From NCBI RefSeq assembly GCF_003480435.1, contig NZ_QUJB01000004.1, positions 165,016 to 224,949 on the forward strand: DNA of 59,934 bases, given 5' to 3'. The translations under genes were made by a program, and so were the position numbers. Under the pieces are notes generated by a model. It saw only the letters and a list, made by a program, of their open reading frames with translations, was not told the DNA's origin and did not search any database. Below, piece after piece: positions 7,215 through 15,110 of the stretch (position 1 is the first letter of the stretch; every line of letters begins with the position of its first letter). Source of the stretch: Clostridium sp. AM30-24. GTDB lineage: Bacteria > Bacillota > Clostridia > Lachnospirales > Lachnospiraceae.

Positions 7215-7454
7215 ATGCGTTTAGACAAATATCTGAAGGTATCCCGTATCATCAAGCGCAGAACCGTGGCGAACGAGGCGTGTGACAGTGGTCGTGTGAT
7301 GCTGAACGACAAGGTGGCGAGAGCCAGTGCGGAAGTAAAGATCGGAGACGTGATCGAAGTTGCGTTCGGAACAAAAGCCGTAAAGGTCCGTGTGACGAGC
7401 GTGCAGGAGACGATCCGCAAGGAAGATACGAAAGAAATGTTTGAATATATTTAG
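7215..7454 (+). CDS. rqcP: S4-domain RNA-binding protein RqcP
   Basis: This 79-residue protein is a single S4 domain (MRLDKYLKVSRIIKRRTVAN, then DSGRVMLNDKVARAS) of the Hsp15/YabO type. In Bacillus subtilis YabO/RqcP binds obstructed 50S subunits and works with RqcH in adding alanine tails to stalled peptides. The ATG at 7215 follows an AAAGGAGC ribosome-binding site; the upstream TTG at 7191 has no such signal. The position between mazG and yabP is conserved. Confidence 0.9.
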   Translation: MRLDKYLKVSRIIKRRTVANEACDSGRVMLNDKVARASAEVKIGDVIEVAFGTKAVKVRVTSVQETIRKEDTKEMFEYI

Positions 7455-7457
7455 GAA

Positions 7458-7490
7458 AAACCTCACAGTGAAAAACTGATGAGGTTTTTT
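7458..7490 (+). terminator. Terminator after rqcP
   Basis: AACCTCACAGT pairs with ACTGATGAGGTT (one bulge) and is followed by six T residues. Confidence 0.75.
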
Positions 7491-7534
7491 ATGTAAGGTG
7501 CAAAAACGTATTTCAATATACCAAAAGTGAAAAA

Positions 7535-7564
7535 CAGCATAAAATTTTTTTCACTTCATATATT
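7535..7564 (+). promoter_or_regulatory. Possible sigma-E promoter of yabP
   Basis: GCATAA and CATATATT are 14 bp apart, resembling the mother-cell sigma-E pattern. In Bacillus the yabP-yabQ unit is sigma-E dependent. The match is partial and the region is AT-rich, so this is tentative. Confidence 0.3.
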
Positions 7565-7596
7565 TAAAACATATTTACATATACAGGGAGGTTTTT

Positions 7597-7875
7597 ATGG
7601 AAGAGAATCCGGGGATGGCGCACAGGATCGTTTTGAACAACCGAAATCAGGGAAATCTTACGGGGATCCTGGATGTGATCTCTTTTGATGAGAATACCAT
7701 CGTGCTGGACACGGACATGGGACTTCTGACCATCAGGGGAAAAGACCTCCATGTGAACCGGCTGAGTCTGGAAAAAGGTGAGATCGATATTGAGGGAAGG
7801 ACGGACAGCCTTGTGTATTCGGCGGGGGGCGGCGCAAAGAGCGGGGGATCCTTTCTGGCGAAATTATTTAAGTAG
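7597..7875 (+). CDS. yabP: Sporulation protein YabP
   Basis: This 92-residue protein of the YabP/YqfC family begins at ATG 7597 after a GGGAGG ribosome-binding site. The conserved core is NRNQGNLTGILDVISFDEN, then MGLLTIRGKDLHVNRLSLEKG and a stretch ending in EIDIEGRTDSLVYS. The family is made in the mother cell and is needed for spore cortex or coat assembly in some species. The C-terminal tail (SGGSFLAKLFK) is typical. It is followed by yabQ as in Bacillus. Confidence 0.92.
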   Translation: MEENPGMAHRIVLNNRNQGNLTGILDVISFDENTIVLDTDMGLLTIRGKDLHVNRLSLEKGEIDIEGRTDSLVYSAGGGAKSGGSFLAKLFK

Positions 7876-7991
7876 CGGGGGAATTGTGACCGCGCGGGAC
7901 GCCCAGATGTGCCAGGGCACATTCTTTTTCAAAAGGAAAGAAAATTTGGGCAAGTGCAGAAGCAGACCGTTTGAAACCCGGAGGTGGCTTT

Positions 7992-8318
7992 GTGAGTCCT
8001 TATCTTGCGCTGGAGGTCCGTCTGGTGGGCATGAGCACAGTGCTTGGCTTTATCCTGATGGCAAGTTATGACTGTCTGAGGCTGTTCCGCTTTTTTGTTC
8101 CGCACGGGCGGCTGTGGACAGGGCTCGAGGACTTCTTTTACTGGATTTATGCGGCGGTCATGACGTTTCTTCTCCTGTTTTATGAGAACAGCGGGATCGT
8201 CCGGGCCTACATCATCGCATGTGTGCTTTTTGGCATGATCCTTTACGATAAAATCATTAGCCGGAATGTGTTTCAGCTATTGAAAAAGCTGAAAAAATGG
8301 TATAAAATTAAAAGATAG
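7992..8318 (+). CDS. yabQ: Sporulation membrane protein YabQ
   Basis: GTG 7992 is chosen because GGAGGTGG lies just upstream; the TTG at 7971 has no ribosome-binding site. The 108-residue protein has three hydrophobic segments (about 8-27, 47-68 and 73-92) and a basic tail (LLKKLKKWYKIKR). It fits YabQ, which sits in the outer forespore membrane and is required for cortex formation in Bacillus. It lies between yabP and divIC, consistent with the conserved operon. Confidence 0.88.
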   Translation: MSPYLALEVRLVGMSTVLGFILMASYDCLRLFRFFVPHGRLWTGLEDFFYWIYAAVMTFLLLFYENSGIVRAYIIACVLFGMILYDKIISRNVFQLLKKLKKWYKIKR

Positions 8319-8365
8319 AATGGATTTGTTGACTGGAACGGAAAATCAGAAAGAAGCGGGGAATC

Positions 8366-8695
8366 ATGGGAGAAAACCGGAACAGACGAAATAAAAGAAG
8401 ATCGAAAAACAGTCTGGGTAACCGGATGGCGCTGATCGGTATCACGGCAGTTGTGGCGAGCCTTGCGGTTGTTGTCCATATCGGCGGAGCTTCCCTGAGA
8501 GAACGCGATCTGGAGTATCAGGCGCGGGAACAGGCGCTTGAGAAGACGCTCGCGAAGGAAGAGGCGAGAGCTGCGGAACTTGAAGAGTACCGCGTGTATG
8601 TCCAGACGAAGCAGTATGTTGAGAAGATCGCGAAAGAGAAGCTTGGGCTCGTAAATAAGGACGAGATCTTATTTAAGGCGGATGAGTCTAAGTAG
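8366..8695 (+). CDS. divIC: Septum formation initiator DivIC/FtsB-like
   Basis: This 109-residue bitopic protein has a basic cytoplasmic start (RNRRNKRRSKN), one membrane segment (about 22-42) and an outer coiled coil (ERDLEYQAREQALEKTLAKE) ending in a segment starting YVEKIAKEKLGLV. These are hallmarks of the DivIC/FtsB family, which joins FtsL and DivIB/FtsQ in activating septal wall synthesis. It stands directly before spoIIE, as in Bacillus. Confidence 0.92.
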   Translation: MGENRNRRNKRRSKNSLGNRMALIGITAVVASLAVVVHIGGASLRERDLEYQAREQALEKTLAKEEARAAELEEYRVYVQTKQYVEKIAKEKLGLVNKDEILFKADESK

Positions 8696-8736
8696 AGCGA
8701 ATCGTGTCATCAACTTTTAAAAATAAAATACGGGAA

Positions 8737-8770
8737 TCCGACAAATATTTCCCGCCTGCCTGCATATAAT
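8737..8770 (+). promoter_or_regulatory. Probable Spo0A-controlled promoter of spoIIE
   Basis: CCGACA (8738-8743) and a perfect TATAAT (8765-8770) are separated by 21 bp. The -35 overlaps TGTCGGA on the minus strand, one mismatch from the Spo0A box TGTCGAA. Bacillus spoIIE and spoIIG promoters share this unusual long spacer and overlapping 0A boxes. Start expected near 8777, giving a leader of about 80 nt. Confidence 0.55.
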
Positions 8771-8857
8771 AAAATGGCGTATTCTGCGCCGTTAAAGCTG
8801 GTTATGGAGATCCGTACGGTCTCTGTGACAGGGTACGCAGGTTAGGAGGGATTTTTT

Positions 8858-10282
8858 GTGTTTGGAAATCGGGAGGTACATAGAAAGCTGTCCGGATCCG
8901 GCGGCTACGCGGCGGAGAGACTGGCGGAGATCTCGGAGTCATTGGGACAGCTTGCGAAGGTTATGAAAAATTCCGGCGGAGAACCCGGACTTTCGAGGGA
9001 GGACGGGATCGCGGCACTGGAATCAGCAGCCGCTATGGTCTGTGGAAGCTGCGGTCGCTGCGGCCTGAAACAGGAATGCCTGAAGCAGCAGGATGGGGAG
9101 AATTACTTCCTTTATTATCTGCTCCGCTCTTTTGAGAAAAAGGGCGCACTGGAGTACCCGGATATGCCCAGGGAATTTCTGGACCGGTGCCGGAAAAAGA
9201 CAGATTATCTGCGGGAATTAAATCGAAGTCTCGGGCGGTCCACGATGGGGCTTGCCTGGAAGAACCGTTTTTTAGAGAGCCGGGATGCGGTCATGCTGCA
9301 GTTTGAGGAGATGGCGGGGATCTTAGGCGAATTTTCCGGTCAGATGGAACAGGCGGAGGACGTGACAGAAACGCTGCTTCCGGCGGTGCGGATGACATTT
9401 CGGAAACATCGTGTCGTGCTGGAGGATCTTCTGGTTTTGAAATATGGAGACGGGCACCGCGAGGCATTCCTCACGGCGCGGACAGGGAATGGAAGATGTG
9501 TGACTGTGAAGGACGCCGCGGCGTTGTTTGGACAGGCAGTGGGTTCAGCGTTTGTACCGGCACGGAACGGGAAGACACTGATCACGCGGAATTCCTCCAT
9601 GGTGCGGCTGATCGAAAAGGGGAGCTATCGGCTGCTCATCGGGAGTGCAAAGACACCGAAGGAGGGGGAAGAGATTTCCGGAGATAATTACATGTTCCGG
9701 GACACGCTGCCGGGGCAGGTGGCGCTGAGTCTTTCGGATGGAATGGGGAGCGGACCGGCTGCGGGAGCTGACAGTGAGCGGGTGATGGAGCTGGCGGAGC
9801 AGCTTCTGGATACGGGATTTTCGGCGAGATCCACCTTGAAGCTGATCAATACGGTACTGCTTCTGAATGGAATGGGTGACCGGCCGGCGACGATGGACCT
9901 GGGACTTGTGAATCTCTATACGGGAGTGCTGGAGATGATGAAGCTTGGAGCGGCGGCATCGTTTTTGCTGCCGGACCGACGGGGCGGCGGCGAGGCGGAA
10001 ATTCTGGAGTCAGAGACGGTCCCGGCGGGAGTGCTGAATCCTGTGGAGCCGGTGATGATATCGAGAAAGCTCTGGGACGGGGATAAGATCATCATGGTCA
10101 GCGATGGGGTTCTGGAGGCCATGCCGGGCGTGGAAAAAGAGAGAGCATTCCGGGAATTTTTAGACGGACTGCCCGATGCGGGGGCGCAGGAGACGGCGGA
10201 GCTGATCCTGACGTTTGCGCTGTCCTTTGAGGGGGAGCCGAGAGATGATATGACGGTGCTGGTGGGCGGAATCTATGGATGA
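8858..10282 (+). CDS. spoIIE: SpoIIE-type PP2C phosphatase without the membrane domain
   Basis: This 474-residue protein matches the central and C-terminal parts of SpoIIE. A regulatory region includes a Cys cluster (CGSCGRCGLKQEC, near residue 62). The PP2C phosphatase domain (about 265-474) has the metal-binding motifs LSLSDGMGSGPAAG, IIMVSDGVLEAM and RDDMTVLV. SpoIIE dephosphorylates SpoIIAA and so releases sigma-F in the forespore. Bacillus SpoIIE has about 827 residues with ten N-terminal membrane helices; here no hydrophobic segment exists, and the 160 bp upstream could not encode one. The GTG start follows TAGGAGGGA. Gene order (divIC before, tilS after) supports orthology. Confidence 0.9.
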   Translation: MFGNREVHRKLSGSGGYAAERLAEISESLGQLAKVMKNSGGEPGLSREDGIAALESAAAMVCGSCGRCGLKQECLKQQDGENYFLYYLLRSFEKKGALEYPDMPREFLDRCRKKTDYLRELNRSLGRSTMGLAWKNRFLESRDAVMLQFEEMAGILGEFSGQMEQAEDVTETLLPAVRMTFRKHRVVLEDLLVLKYGDGHREAFLTARTGNGRCVTVKDAAALFGQAVGSAFVPARNGKTLITRNSSMVRLIEKGSYRLLIGSAKTPKEGEEISGDNYMFRDTLPGQVALSLSDGMGSGPAAGADSERVMELAEQLLDTGFSARSTLKLINTVLLLNGMGDRPATMDLGLVNLYTGVLEMMKLGAAASFLLPDRRGGGEAEILESETVPAGVLNPVEPVMISRKLWDGDKIIMVSDGVLEAMPGVEKERAFREFLDGLPDAGAQETAELILTFALSFEGEPRDDMTVLVGGIYG

Positions 10283-10339
10283 GATCATCTGTGCCTGCGG
10301 GGCAATAAGAAAAGACAGCATCAGAATGAAAACTGAGAC

Positions 10340-10472
10340 GTAACTGTTCAGTAGGTCTGCGCACTTGCTGCGCTGACCGTAAGAAAACATAGGCTGGAAG
10401 GCAAAAATCCCATCAGCGAAGCTGATCTGGAATGGATTTTTGCACGTAACTATGAAGGTACTGAATAGTTAC
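10340..10472. mobile_element. MITE-like palindromic element between spoIIE and tilS
   Basis: Terminal 14-bp inverted repeats (GTAACTGTTCAGTA at 10340 and TACTGAATAGTTAC at 10459, one mismatch) bound a 133-bp segment. Inside are a hairpin GGTCTGCGC...GCGCTGACC (10354-10378) and a nested inverted repeat GCAAAAATCC/GGATTTTTGC (10401-10443) with ATCAGC/GCTGAT at its centre. Flanking octamers ACTGAGAC and ACTGGGAC could be a decayed target duplication. It encodes nothing. A piece of it recurs at 3692-3716. Confidence 0.6.
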
Positions 10473-10507
10473 ACTGGGACAATACAGAGAAGATAACGGA
10501 GAAGAAA

Positions 10508-12145
10508 ATGGCAGAAAAGATGGAAGGAAAAGCGGATGCAGACAGAAGACGGTTCCGGCAGAAGGTTCTGGGGTTTATGAGGAACAAGCATATGACAGAC
10601 CGGGGGGACGGTGTTCTTGCGGCGGTGTCGGGCGGCGCGGACTCGGTGTGCCTGCTTTTGCTTTTGAACGGGATGGCGGCGGAACTTGGAATCAGAGTTT
10701 TTGCGTTCCATATGAACCATGGGATCCGTGGGGAGGAGGCGGACCGGGATGAGCAGTTTGTGGAAGAGTTATGTAAACAACTGGAGATCCCGCTCACCGT
10801 GGCGCATGAAAAGGTGGAGACATATGCGGAGGAACATGGCTTATCGGGGGAAGAGGCCGGGCGGATCCTGAGATACCGGCATCTGGAAGAGACCGCAGAG
10901 AGATATCAATGCGCGAAGATCGCTGTCGCGCATCATGAGGACGATGACGCGGAGACTGTGCTTTTAAATCTCTTCCGGGGGAGCGGACTCGCGGGACTTT
11001 CGGGGATCCGGCCGGTACGGGGGAAGATCATCCGTCCGCTGTTATGTGTTTCACGGAAGGAAATTGAGGAATACTTAAAAGAACAGGGATTCTCCTGGTG
11101 TGAAGATTCCACGAACAGGGAAAATGACTATACCCGGAATAAGATCCGAAATGAGCTACTGCCCTGGGTGAGGGAGAACATAAACAGCAGGGCAGCAGAA
11201 CATATTTTGGCTGCGTCGGAGCTTGCGGCGCAGGCAGACGTGTATTTTGAGATGGAGGCAGAGAGAATTCTGGAAGAAAGCTGTTCAAAAAGAAGAGAAG
11301 AGGCAAAACAGCCGACTTCCCAAAATGTGGGGGAAGCAGATGGAAAAGAGTCTGGGACAGGTCAGGACTTGAAAGTGGCAGAAAATGCGATGAAAATGTA
11401 TACAAAAATCAGCACAAACCTGTTCGATTCCCAGCCAGAGATCCTGAAAACCTATATTATCCGCCGCATGGTCTTAAATGCTGCGGGGAAAGCAAAGGAT
11501 ATTACGGAACGTCATATCCGTGCTGTCATGAAGCTCACCGGCCCGGGCGGCGGACATTCTGTAAACCTGCCTTACGGTCTGCAGGCGGTGCGGGGATATG
11601 AGACAATTAAGATCGTGCAGGGTCAGGAACGCAGGATCGCGGTGGAAAGCTCTGATCCCGGGCAGAAATGGGAAAATGAAGGCAGTTTTGAGAAAGAGAT
11701 CAGGCTCAGGACGGATCTGGATGAGATGTTTAGGATTGGTCCGGCCTCCATCCACCTCCATGCCAGCTCACGGAAAAAAGAACCGGAAATTCCGAAAAAC
11801 CAGTATACGAAATGGTTTGACTATGATAAAATAAACGTTGGATTATCCATAAGATACAGGAAAAATGGGGATTATCTCACACTTTCCGGGGGTGGAAAAA
11901 AGAAGCTCCGCAGGTATATGATCGATGAAAAGATCCCGGAAGACGAGCGGGACCGGATCCCGGTCCTGGCGGACGGAGACCATGTATTATGGGTGATCGG
12001 ATACCGAATCAGTGATTATTATAAAATAACAGATGAGACTGAGCACATCCTGGAGGCGGAGGTGAAGCTGCCTGATGGGGGAGAACAGCCGGAAGACGGC
12101 GGACAGGCAGGCATCTGGAATTGCAAAGGAGAAGACCATGGCTGA
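10508..12145 (+). CDS. tilS: tRNA(Ile)-lysidine synthetase
   Basis: TilS adds lysine to C34 of the CAU anticodon of tRNA-Ile2, an essential step. The 545-residue protein has the N-type ATP pyrophosphatase loop SGGADS at about residues 40-45, the HH.DD.AET motif (HHEDDDAETVLLNLFRGSG) near 140, and a C-terminal TilS domain (about 440-525, RKNGDYLTLSGGGKKKLRR). A low-complexity Lys/Glu-rich insert lies about 255-300. The ATG at 10508 is preceded by GGAGAAG. The gene overlaps hpt by 8 nt, which suggests translational coupling. In Bacillus tilS, hprT and ftsH are also adjacent. Confidence 0.95.
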   Translation: MAEKMEGKADADRRRFRQKVLGFMRNKHMTDRGDGVLAAVSGGADSVCLLLLLNGMAAELGIRVFAFHMNHGIRGEEADRDEQFVEELCKQLEIPLTVAHEKVETYAEEHGLSGEEAGRILRYRHLEETAERYQCAKIAVAHHEDDDAETVLLNLFRGSGLAGLSGIRPVRGKIIRPLLCVSRKEIEEYLKEQGFSWCEDSTNRENDYTRNKIRNELLPWVRENINSRAAEHILAASELAAQADVYFEMEAERILEESCSKRREEAKQPTSQNVGEADGKESGTGQDLKVAENAMKMYTKISTNLFDSQPEILKTYIIRRMVLNAAGKAKDITERHIRAVMKLTGPGGGHSVNLPYGLQAVRGYETIKIVQGQERRIAVESSDPGQKWENEGSFEKEIRLRTDLDEMFRIGPASIHLHASSRKKEPEIPKNQYTKWFDYDKINVGLSIRYRKNGDYLTLSGGGKKKLRRYMIDEKIPEDERDRIPVLADGDHVLWVIGYRISDYYKITDETEHILEAEVKLPDGGEQPEDGGQAGIWNCKGEDHG

Positions 12146-12665
12146 TAAAATTCGTGTATTATTAAATGAAGAAGAAGTTGATAAGAGGATCAAAGAAGTC
12201 GCGGATCAGATCAATAAGGATTATGAGGGAAAAGAAGTTCATCTGATCTGTATTTTAAAGGGCGGCGTATTCTTTACCTGCGAGCTCGCGAAGCGCCTTA
12301 CGGTTCCGGTAACACTGGACTTTATGTCCGTGTCCAGCTACGGCAGCGGCACAGAGTCCTCCGGTGTTGTAAAGATCATCAAAGATCTGGACCAGCCGCT
12401 TGAGGGCAAAAATGTCCTGATCGTGGAGGATATTATCGATTCCGGACGCACACTTGCGTACCTCATCGATATTTTACACAAGAGAAATCCGAACTCCATC
12501 CACTTATGCACCCTGCTTGACAAGCCGGAGCGCCGCGTAAAGAAACAGGTGAAGGTTGATTACACCTGCTTTACGATCCCAGATGAGTTCGTTGTAGGCT
12601 ATGGCCTCGATTATGACCAGAAATACCGCAACCTTCCGTTCATCGGCGTTGTGGAGCAGCAGTAA
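12138..12665 (+). CDS. hpt: Hypoxanthine phosphoribosyltransferase
   Basis: The enzyme salvages hypoxanthine and guanine to IMP and GMP using PRPP. The 175-residue protein has the PRPP-binding motif VLIVEDIIDSGRTL at about 92-105, the flexible loop region MSVSSYGSGTESSG near 64, and FVVGYGLDYDQKYRNLP near the C-terminus. ATG 12138 has a normal GGAGAAG upstream; the longer reading from 12075 lies inside tilS. In Bacillus HprT also binds FtsH promoter-regulated TilS, and the three genes are kept together. Confidence 0.96.
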   Translation: MADKIRVLLNEEEVDKRIKEVADQINKDYEGKEVHLICILKGGVFFTCELAKRLTVPVTLDFMSVSSYGSGTESSGVVKIIKDLDQPLEGKNVLIVEDIIDSGRTLAYLIDILHKRNPNSIHLCTLLDKPERRVKKQVKVDYTCFTIPDEFVVGYGLDYDQKYRNLPFIGVVEQQ

Positions 12666-12679
12666 GGAGGCACCCCAAG

Positions 12680-14524
12680 TTGAAACAGAACCAGCAGTTC
12701 CGCGGCCTTGGCCTTGTCCTGCTCGTGATCGTGCTTATCACGTTCGCGTCAAGCCTGACAAGTCAGGGGAGCTTATTCAGTCAGGAGATGACCCACCGGG
12801 AATTCATGGTGGCCGTTGAGAATAAGACCATCGAATCCGTGGAGATCAATCAGAACCAGCAGCCGCCGACCGGAACCCTTGATATTCTGATGAAGAGCGG
12901 AGACCGGGCAACCGTTGCGGTTTCTGACGTAAAAGACGCAGAAAAGCTTCTTCAGGACAATTCGATCGACTATATTGTTGCGAATGTTCCTCAGGAGAAT
13001 TACCTGATGTCCGTCATTATCCCGGTAGCATTGAGCGCCGTGGTCATCATGTTCATGTTTATGTTTATGAACGCGAGACTCGGCGGGGGCGGCGGTGGAA
13101 ACTCCAAGATGATGAATTTTGGAAAGAGCCGCGCGAAGATGAGCCGGACAAATTCCGTGAACTTCTCAAAGGTCGCAGGACTTGAGGAGGAGAAGGAAGA
13201 GCTCGAAGAGATCGTTGATTTCTTAAAGAATCCGAAGAAATATACGGATGTGGGCGCGAGGATCCCGAAGGGAGTGATCCTTGTGGGCCCTCCGGGAACC
13301 GGTAAGACACTTCTCGCGAAGGCGGTTGCCGGTGAGGCCGGTGTCCCGTTCTTCTCCATCTCCGGATCGGACTTCGTAGAGATGTTCGTCGGTGTCGGCG
13401 CATCCCGTGTCCGTGACCTTTTCGAGGACGCGAAGAAAAACGCGCCGTGCATCGTCTTTATCGACGAGATCGATGCCGTTGCGAGACGCCGCGGTACCGG
13501 TATGGGCGGCGGACATGACGAGCGCGAGCAGACCTTAAACCAGCTCCTCGTTGAGATGGACGGTTTTGGAGTCAATGAGGGAATTATTGTCATGGCGGCA
13601 ACAAACCGTGTAGATATTCTGGATCCGGCGATCTTGAGACCGGGCCGTTTTGACCGGAAGGTCGGAGTCGGAAAACCGGATATCCGCGGACGTGAGGAGA
13701 TCTTAAAGGTCCACTCCAAAGAAAAGCCACTGGGCGACGATGTAGATTTAGCAAGAGTGGCACAGACCACAGCTGGATTTACCGGTGCGGATTTGGAAAA
13801 CCTCTTAAATGAGGCGGCAATTCTCGCTGCAAAGCAGTCCCGCCGCTATATTCTCCAGGCTGATATCGATCAGGCATTCGTGAAGGTCGGAATCGGTGCG
13901 GAGAAGAAGAGCAGGGTGATCTCCGAGAAGGAGAAGAAGATCACGGCTTACCATGAGACAGGCCATGCGATCCTGTTCCATGAACTCCCGGATGTCGGTC
14001 CGGTCCACACGATCTCCATCATCCCGACCGGCATGGGCGCAGCCGGATACACGATGCCGCTTCCGGAAAAGGACGAGATGTTCAACACGAAGAACAAGAT
14101 GTTAGAGACCATCATGGTTTCCCTCGGCGGACGTATTGCTGAGGAGATCATCTTCGGTGATGTGACCACAGGCGCGTCCCAGGACATCAAGCAGGCATCT
14201 GCGATTGCCCGGGCGATGGTGACCCAGTACGGTATGTCTGAGAAGCTCGGAATGATCAATTACGGCAGTGATGATGACGAGGTGTTCATCGGAAGAGATC
14301 TTGCGCATACGAGATCCTACGGCGAGCGTGTTGCCTCCGATATCGACAGTGAGGTAAAGCGGATCATCGACGAGTGCTATGCGAAGGCGAAACAGACCAT
14401 TCTGGAGCATGAGGATATTCTCCATAAGTGTTCTGCGCTGCTGATCGAGAAAGAGAAGATCGGTCAGGCGGAGTTTGACCGTTTATTTACAGGTGCTGAG
14501 GAAAAGTCTGCAGCAACAGAATAA
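12680..14524 (+). CDS. ftsH: ATP-dependent zinc metalloprotease FtsH
   Basis: This 614-residue membrane AAA protease starts at a TTG after TAAGGAGGC, 14 nt past hpt. The two membrane segments are about 8-30 and 108-135, with the external domain between them. The AAA module has Walker A GPPGTGKT (about 203-210), Walker B FIDEIDAV and the second region of homology (PGRFDRKV). The protease motif HETGH is at about 424-428, with a distal zinc ligand in the [17 protein letters not shown] region. It degrades misfolded membrane proteins and several regulators and is needed for sporulation in Bacillus. Confidence 0.97.
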   Translation: MKQNQQFRGLGLVLLVIVLITFASSLTSQGSLFSQEMTHREFMVAVENKTIESVEINQNQQPPTGTLDILMKSGDRATVAVSDVKDAEKLLQDNSIDYIVANVPQENYLMSVIIPVALSAVVIMFMFMFMNARLGGGGGGNSKMMNFGKSRAKMSRTNSVNFSKVAGLEEEKEELEEIVDFLKNPKKYTDVGARIPKGVILVGPPGTGKTLLAKAVAGEAGVPFFSISGSDFVEMFVGVGASRVRDLFEDAKKNAPCIVFIDEIDAVARRRGTGMGGGHDEREQTLNQLLVEMDGFGVNEGIIVMAATNRVDILDPAILRPGRFDRKVGVGKPDIRGREEILKVHSKEKPLGDDVDLARVAQTTAGFTGADLENLLNEAAILAAKQSRRYILQADIDQAFVKVGIGAEKKSRVISEKEKKITAYHETGHAILFHELPDVGPVHTISIIPTGMGAAGYTMPLPEKDEMFNTKNKMLETIMVSLGGRIAEEIIFGDVTTGASQDIKQASAIARAMVTQYGMSEKLGMINYGSDDDEVFIGRDLAHTRSYGERVASDIDSEVKRIIDECYAKAKQTILEHEDILHKCSALLIEKEKIGQAEFDRLFTGAEEKSAATE

Positions 14525-14617
14525 ATTTCTGCGTCGGTGGTTCCCTGGGCAGCAGAAAAATAAAGACTTAGAAATGCTTTGACAGGTCATTTTGAGTAAA
14601 ACTTTAGGAACTTAAGT

Positions 14618-14663
14618 AAATCGACGTTTGTGCAAGAGAAATACAGCCAAACGTCGATTTTTT
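14618..14663 (+). terminator. Terminator after ftsH
   Basis: AAATCGACGTTTG pairs perfectly with CAAACGTCGATTT across a 17-nt loop and ends in a T-run. It closes the tilS-hpt-ftsH transcript. Confidence 0.8.
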
Positions 14664-14742
14664 GCTTGAAATGATAAAAATGCATAAAGAAAAATGGACC
14701 AGTGGCAAAATGAACAAAAAATATTTCCATGTTTTTAAATGT

Positions 14743-14771
14743 TTGTGCACACTTATCTGGATTCCTATGCT
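14743..14771 (+). promoter_or_regulatory. Possible sigma-A promoter in the ftsH-GH13 gap
   Basis: TTGTGC and TATGCT are 17 bp apart, with an overlapping TATATT. No coding frame starts downstream before the terminator at 14850-14882, which suggests a short non-coding transcript. Confidence 0.4.
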
Positions 14772-14777
14772 ATATTA

Positions 14778-14884
14778 CTACACGTAACCCCCCAATACAT
14801 TATATAGTTTTTGCTATACCCCATAAGAGACATAATACCTTTTCCGGAAGAAAGCCAGTGGTTCCCCCCGCTGGCTTTCTTTCT
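14778..14884 (+). ncRNA. Candidate small RNA of about 105 nt
   Basis: The segment lies between a promoter-like sequence and a good intrinsic terminator (GAAAGCCAG pairing with CTGGCTTTC, plus three more pairs, then T-rich). It starts near a C-run (AACCCCCCAATAC) that could pair with ribosome-binding sites. It is not an ORF with a start signal and I know no family for it. The rest of the 585-bp gap (14885-15110) holds only the putative promoter of the next gene. Confidence 0.35.
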
Positions 14885-14983
14885 GCCCATTTTTAGACAA
14901 AAGACCTGGAATTTTTGCCGCAGTTCAGAGCGGCTGGTTTCAGGTCTTTCTATTTTTGGGTCTATCTATTTTCAGAAAAAAAC

Positions 14984-15012
14984 GTGCAAACAGGTGTGCA
15001 ATCCTGTATAAT
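14984..15012 (+). promoter_or_regulatory. Probable promoter of the GH13 gene
   Basis: A perfect TATAAT at 15007-15012 has only a weak -35 (GTGCAA) 17 bp upstream, so activation may be required. The leader would be about 90 nt. Confidence 0.4.
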
Positions 15013-15110
15013 AACACTTGTGAGTGAAGTAAATGAAAACAGATATCAGTCATACGGCTGCGTGTTGACCGGGCAGCCGTTTCAGATCAGTAAGGGAGGC
15101 CATTCAAAAT

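Noticed and set aside
13000..13770. 256-residue minus-strand frame across ftsH
   Set aside because: It is the mirror of a strongly conserved gene and is Ser/Pro/Arg-rich like a shadow frame.
14811..15011. 66-residue frame between ftsH and the GH13 gene
   Set aside because: It crosses the terminator hairpin, has no ribosome-binding site and no family pattern.
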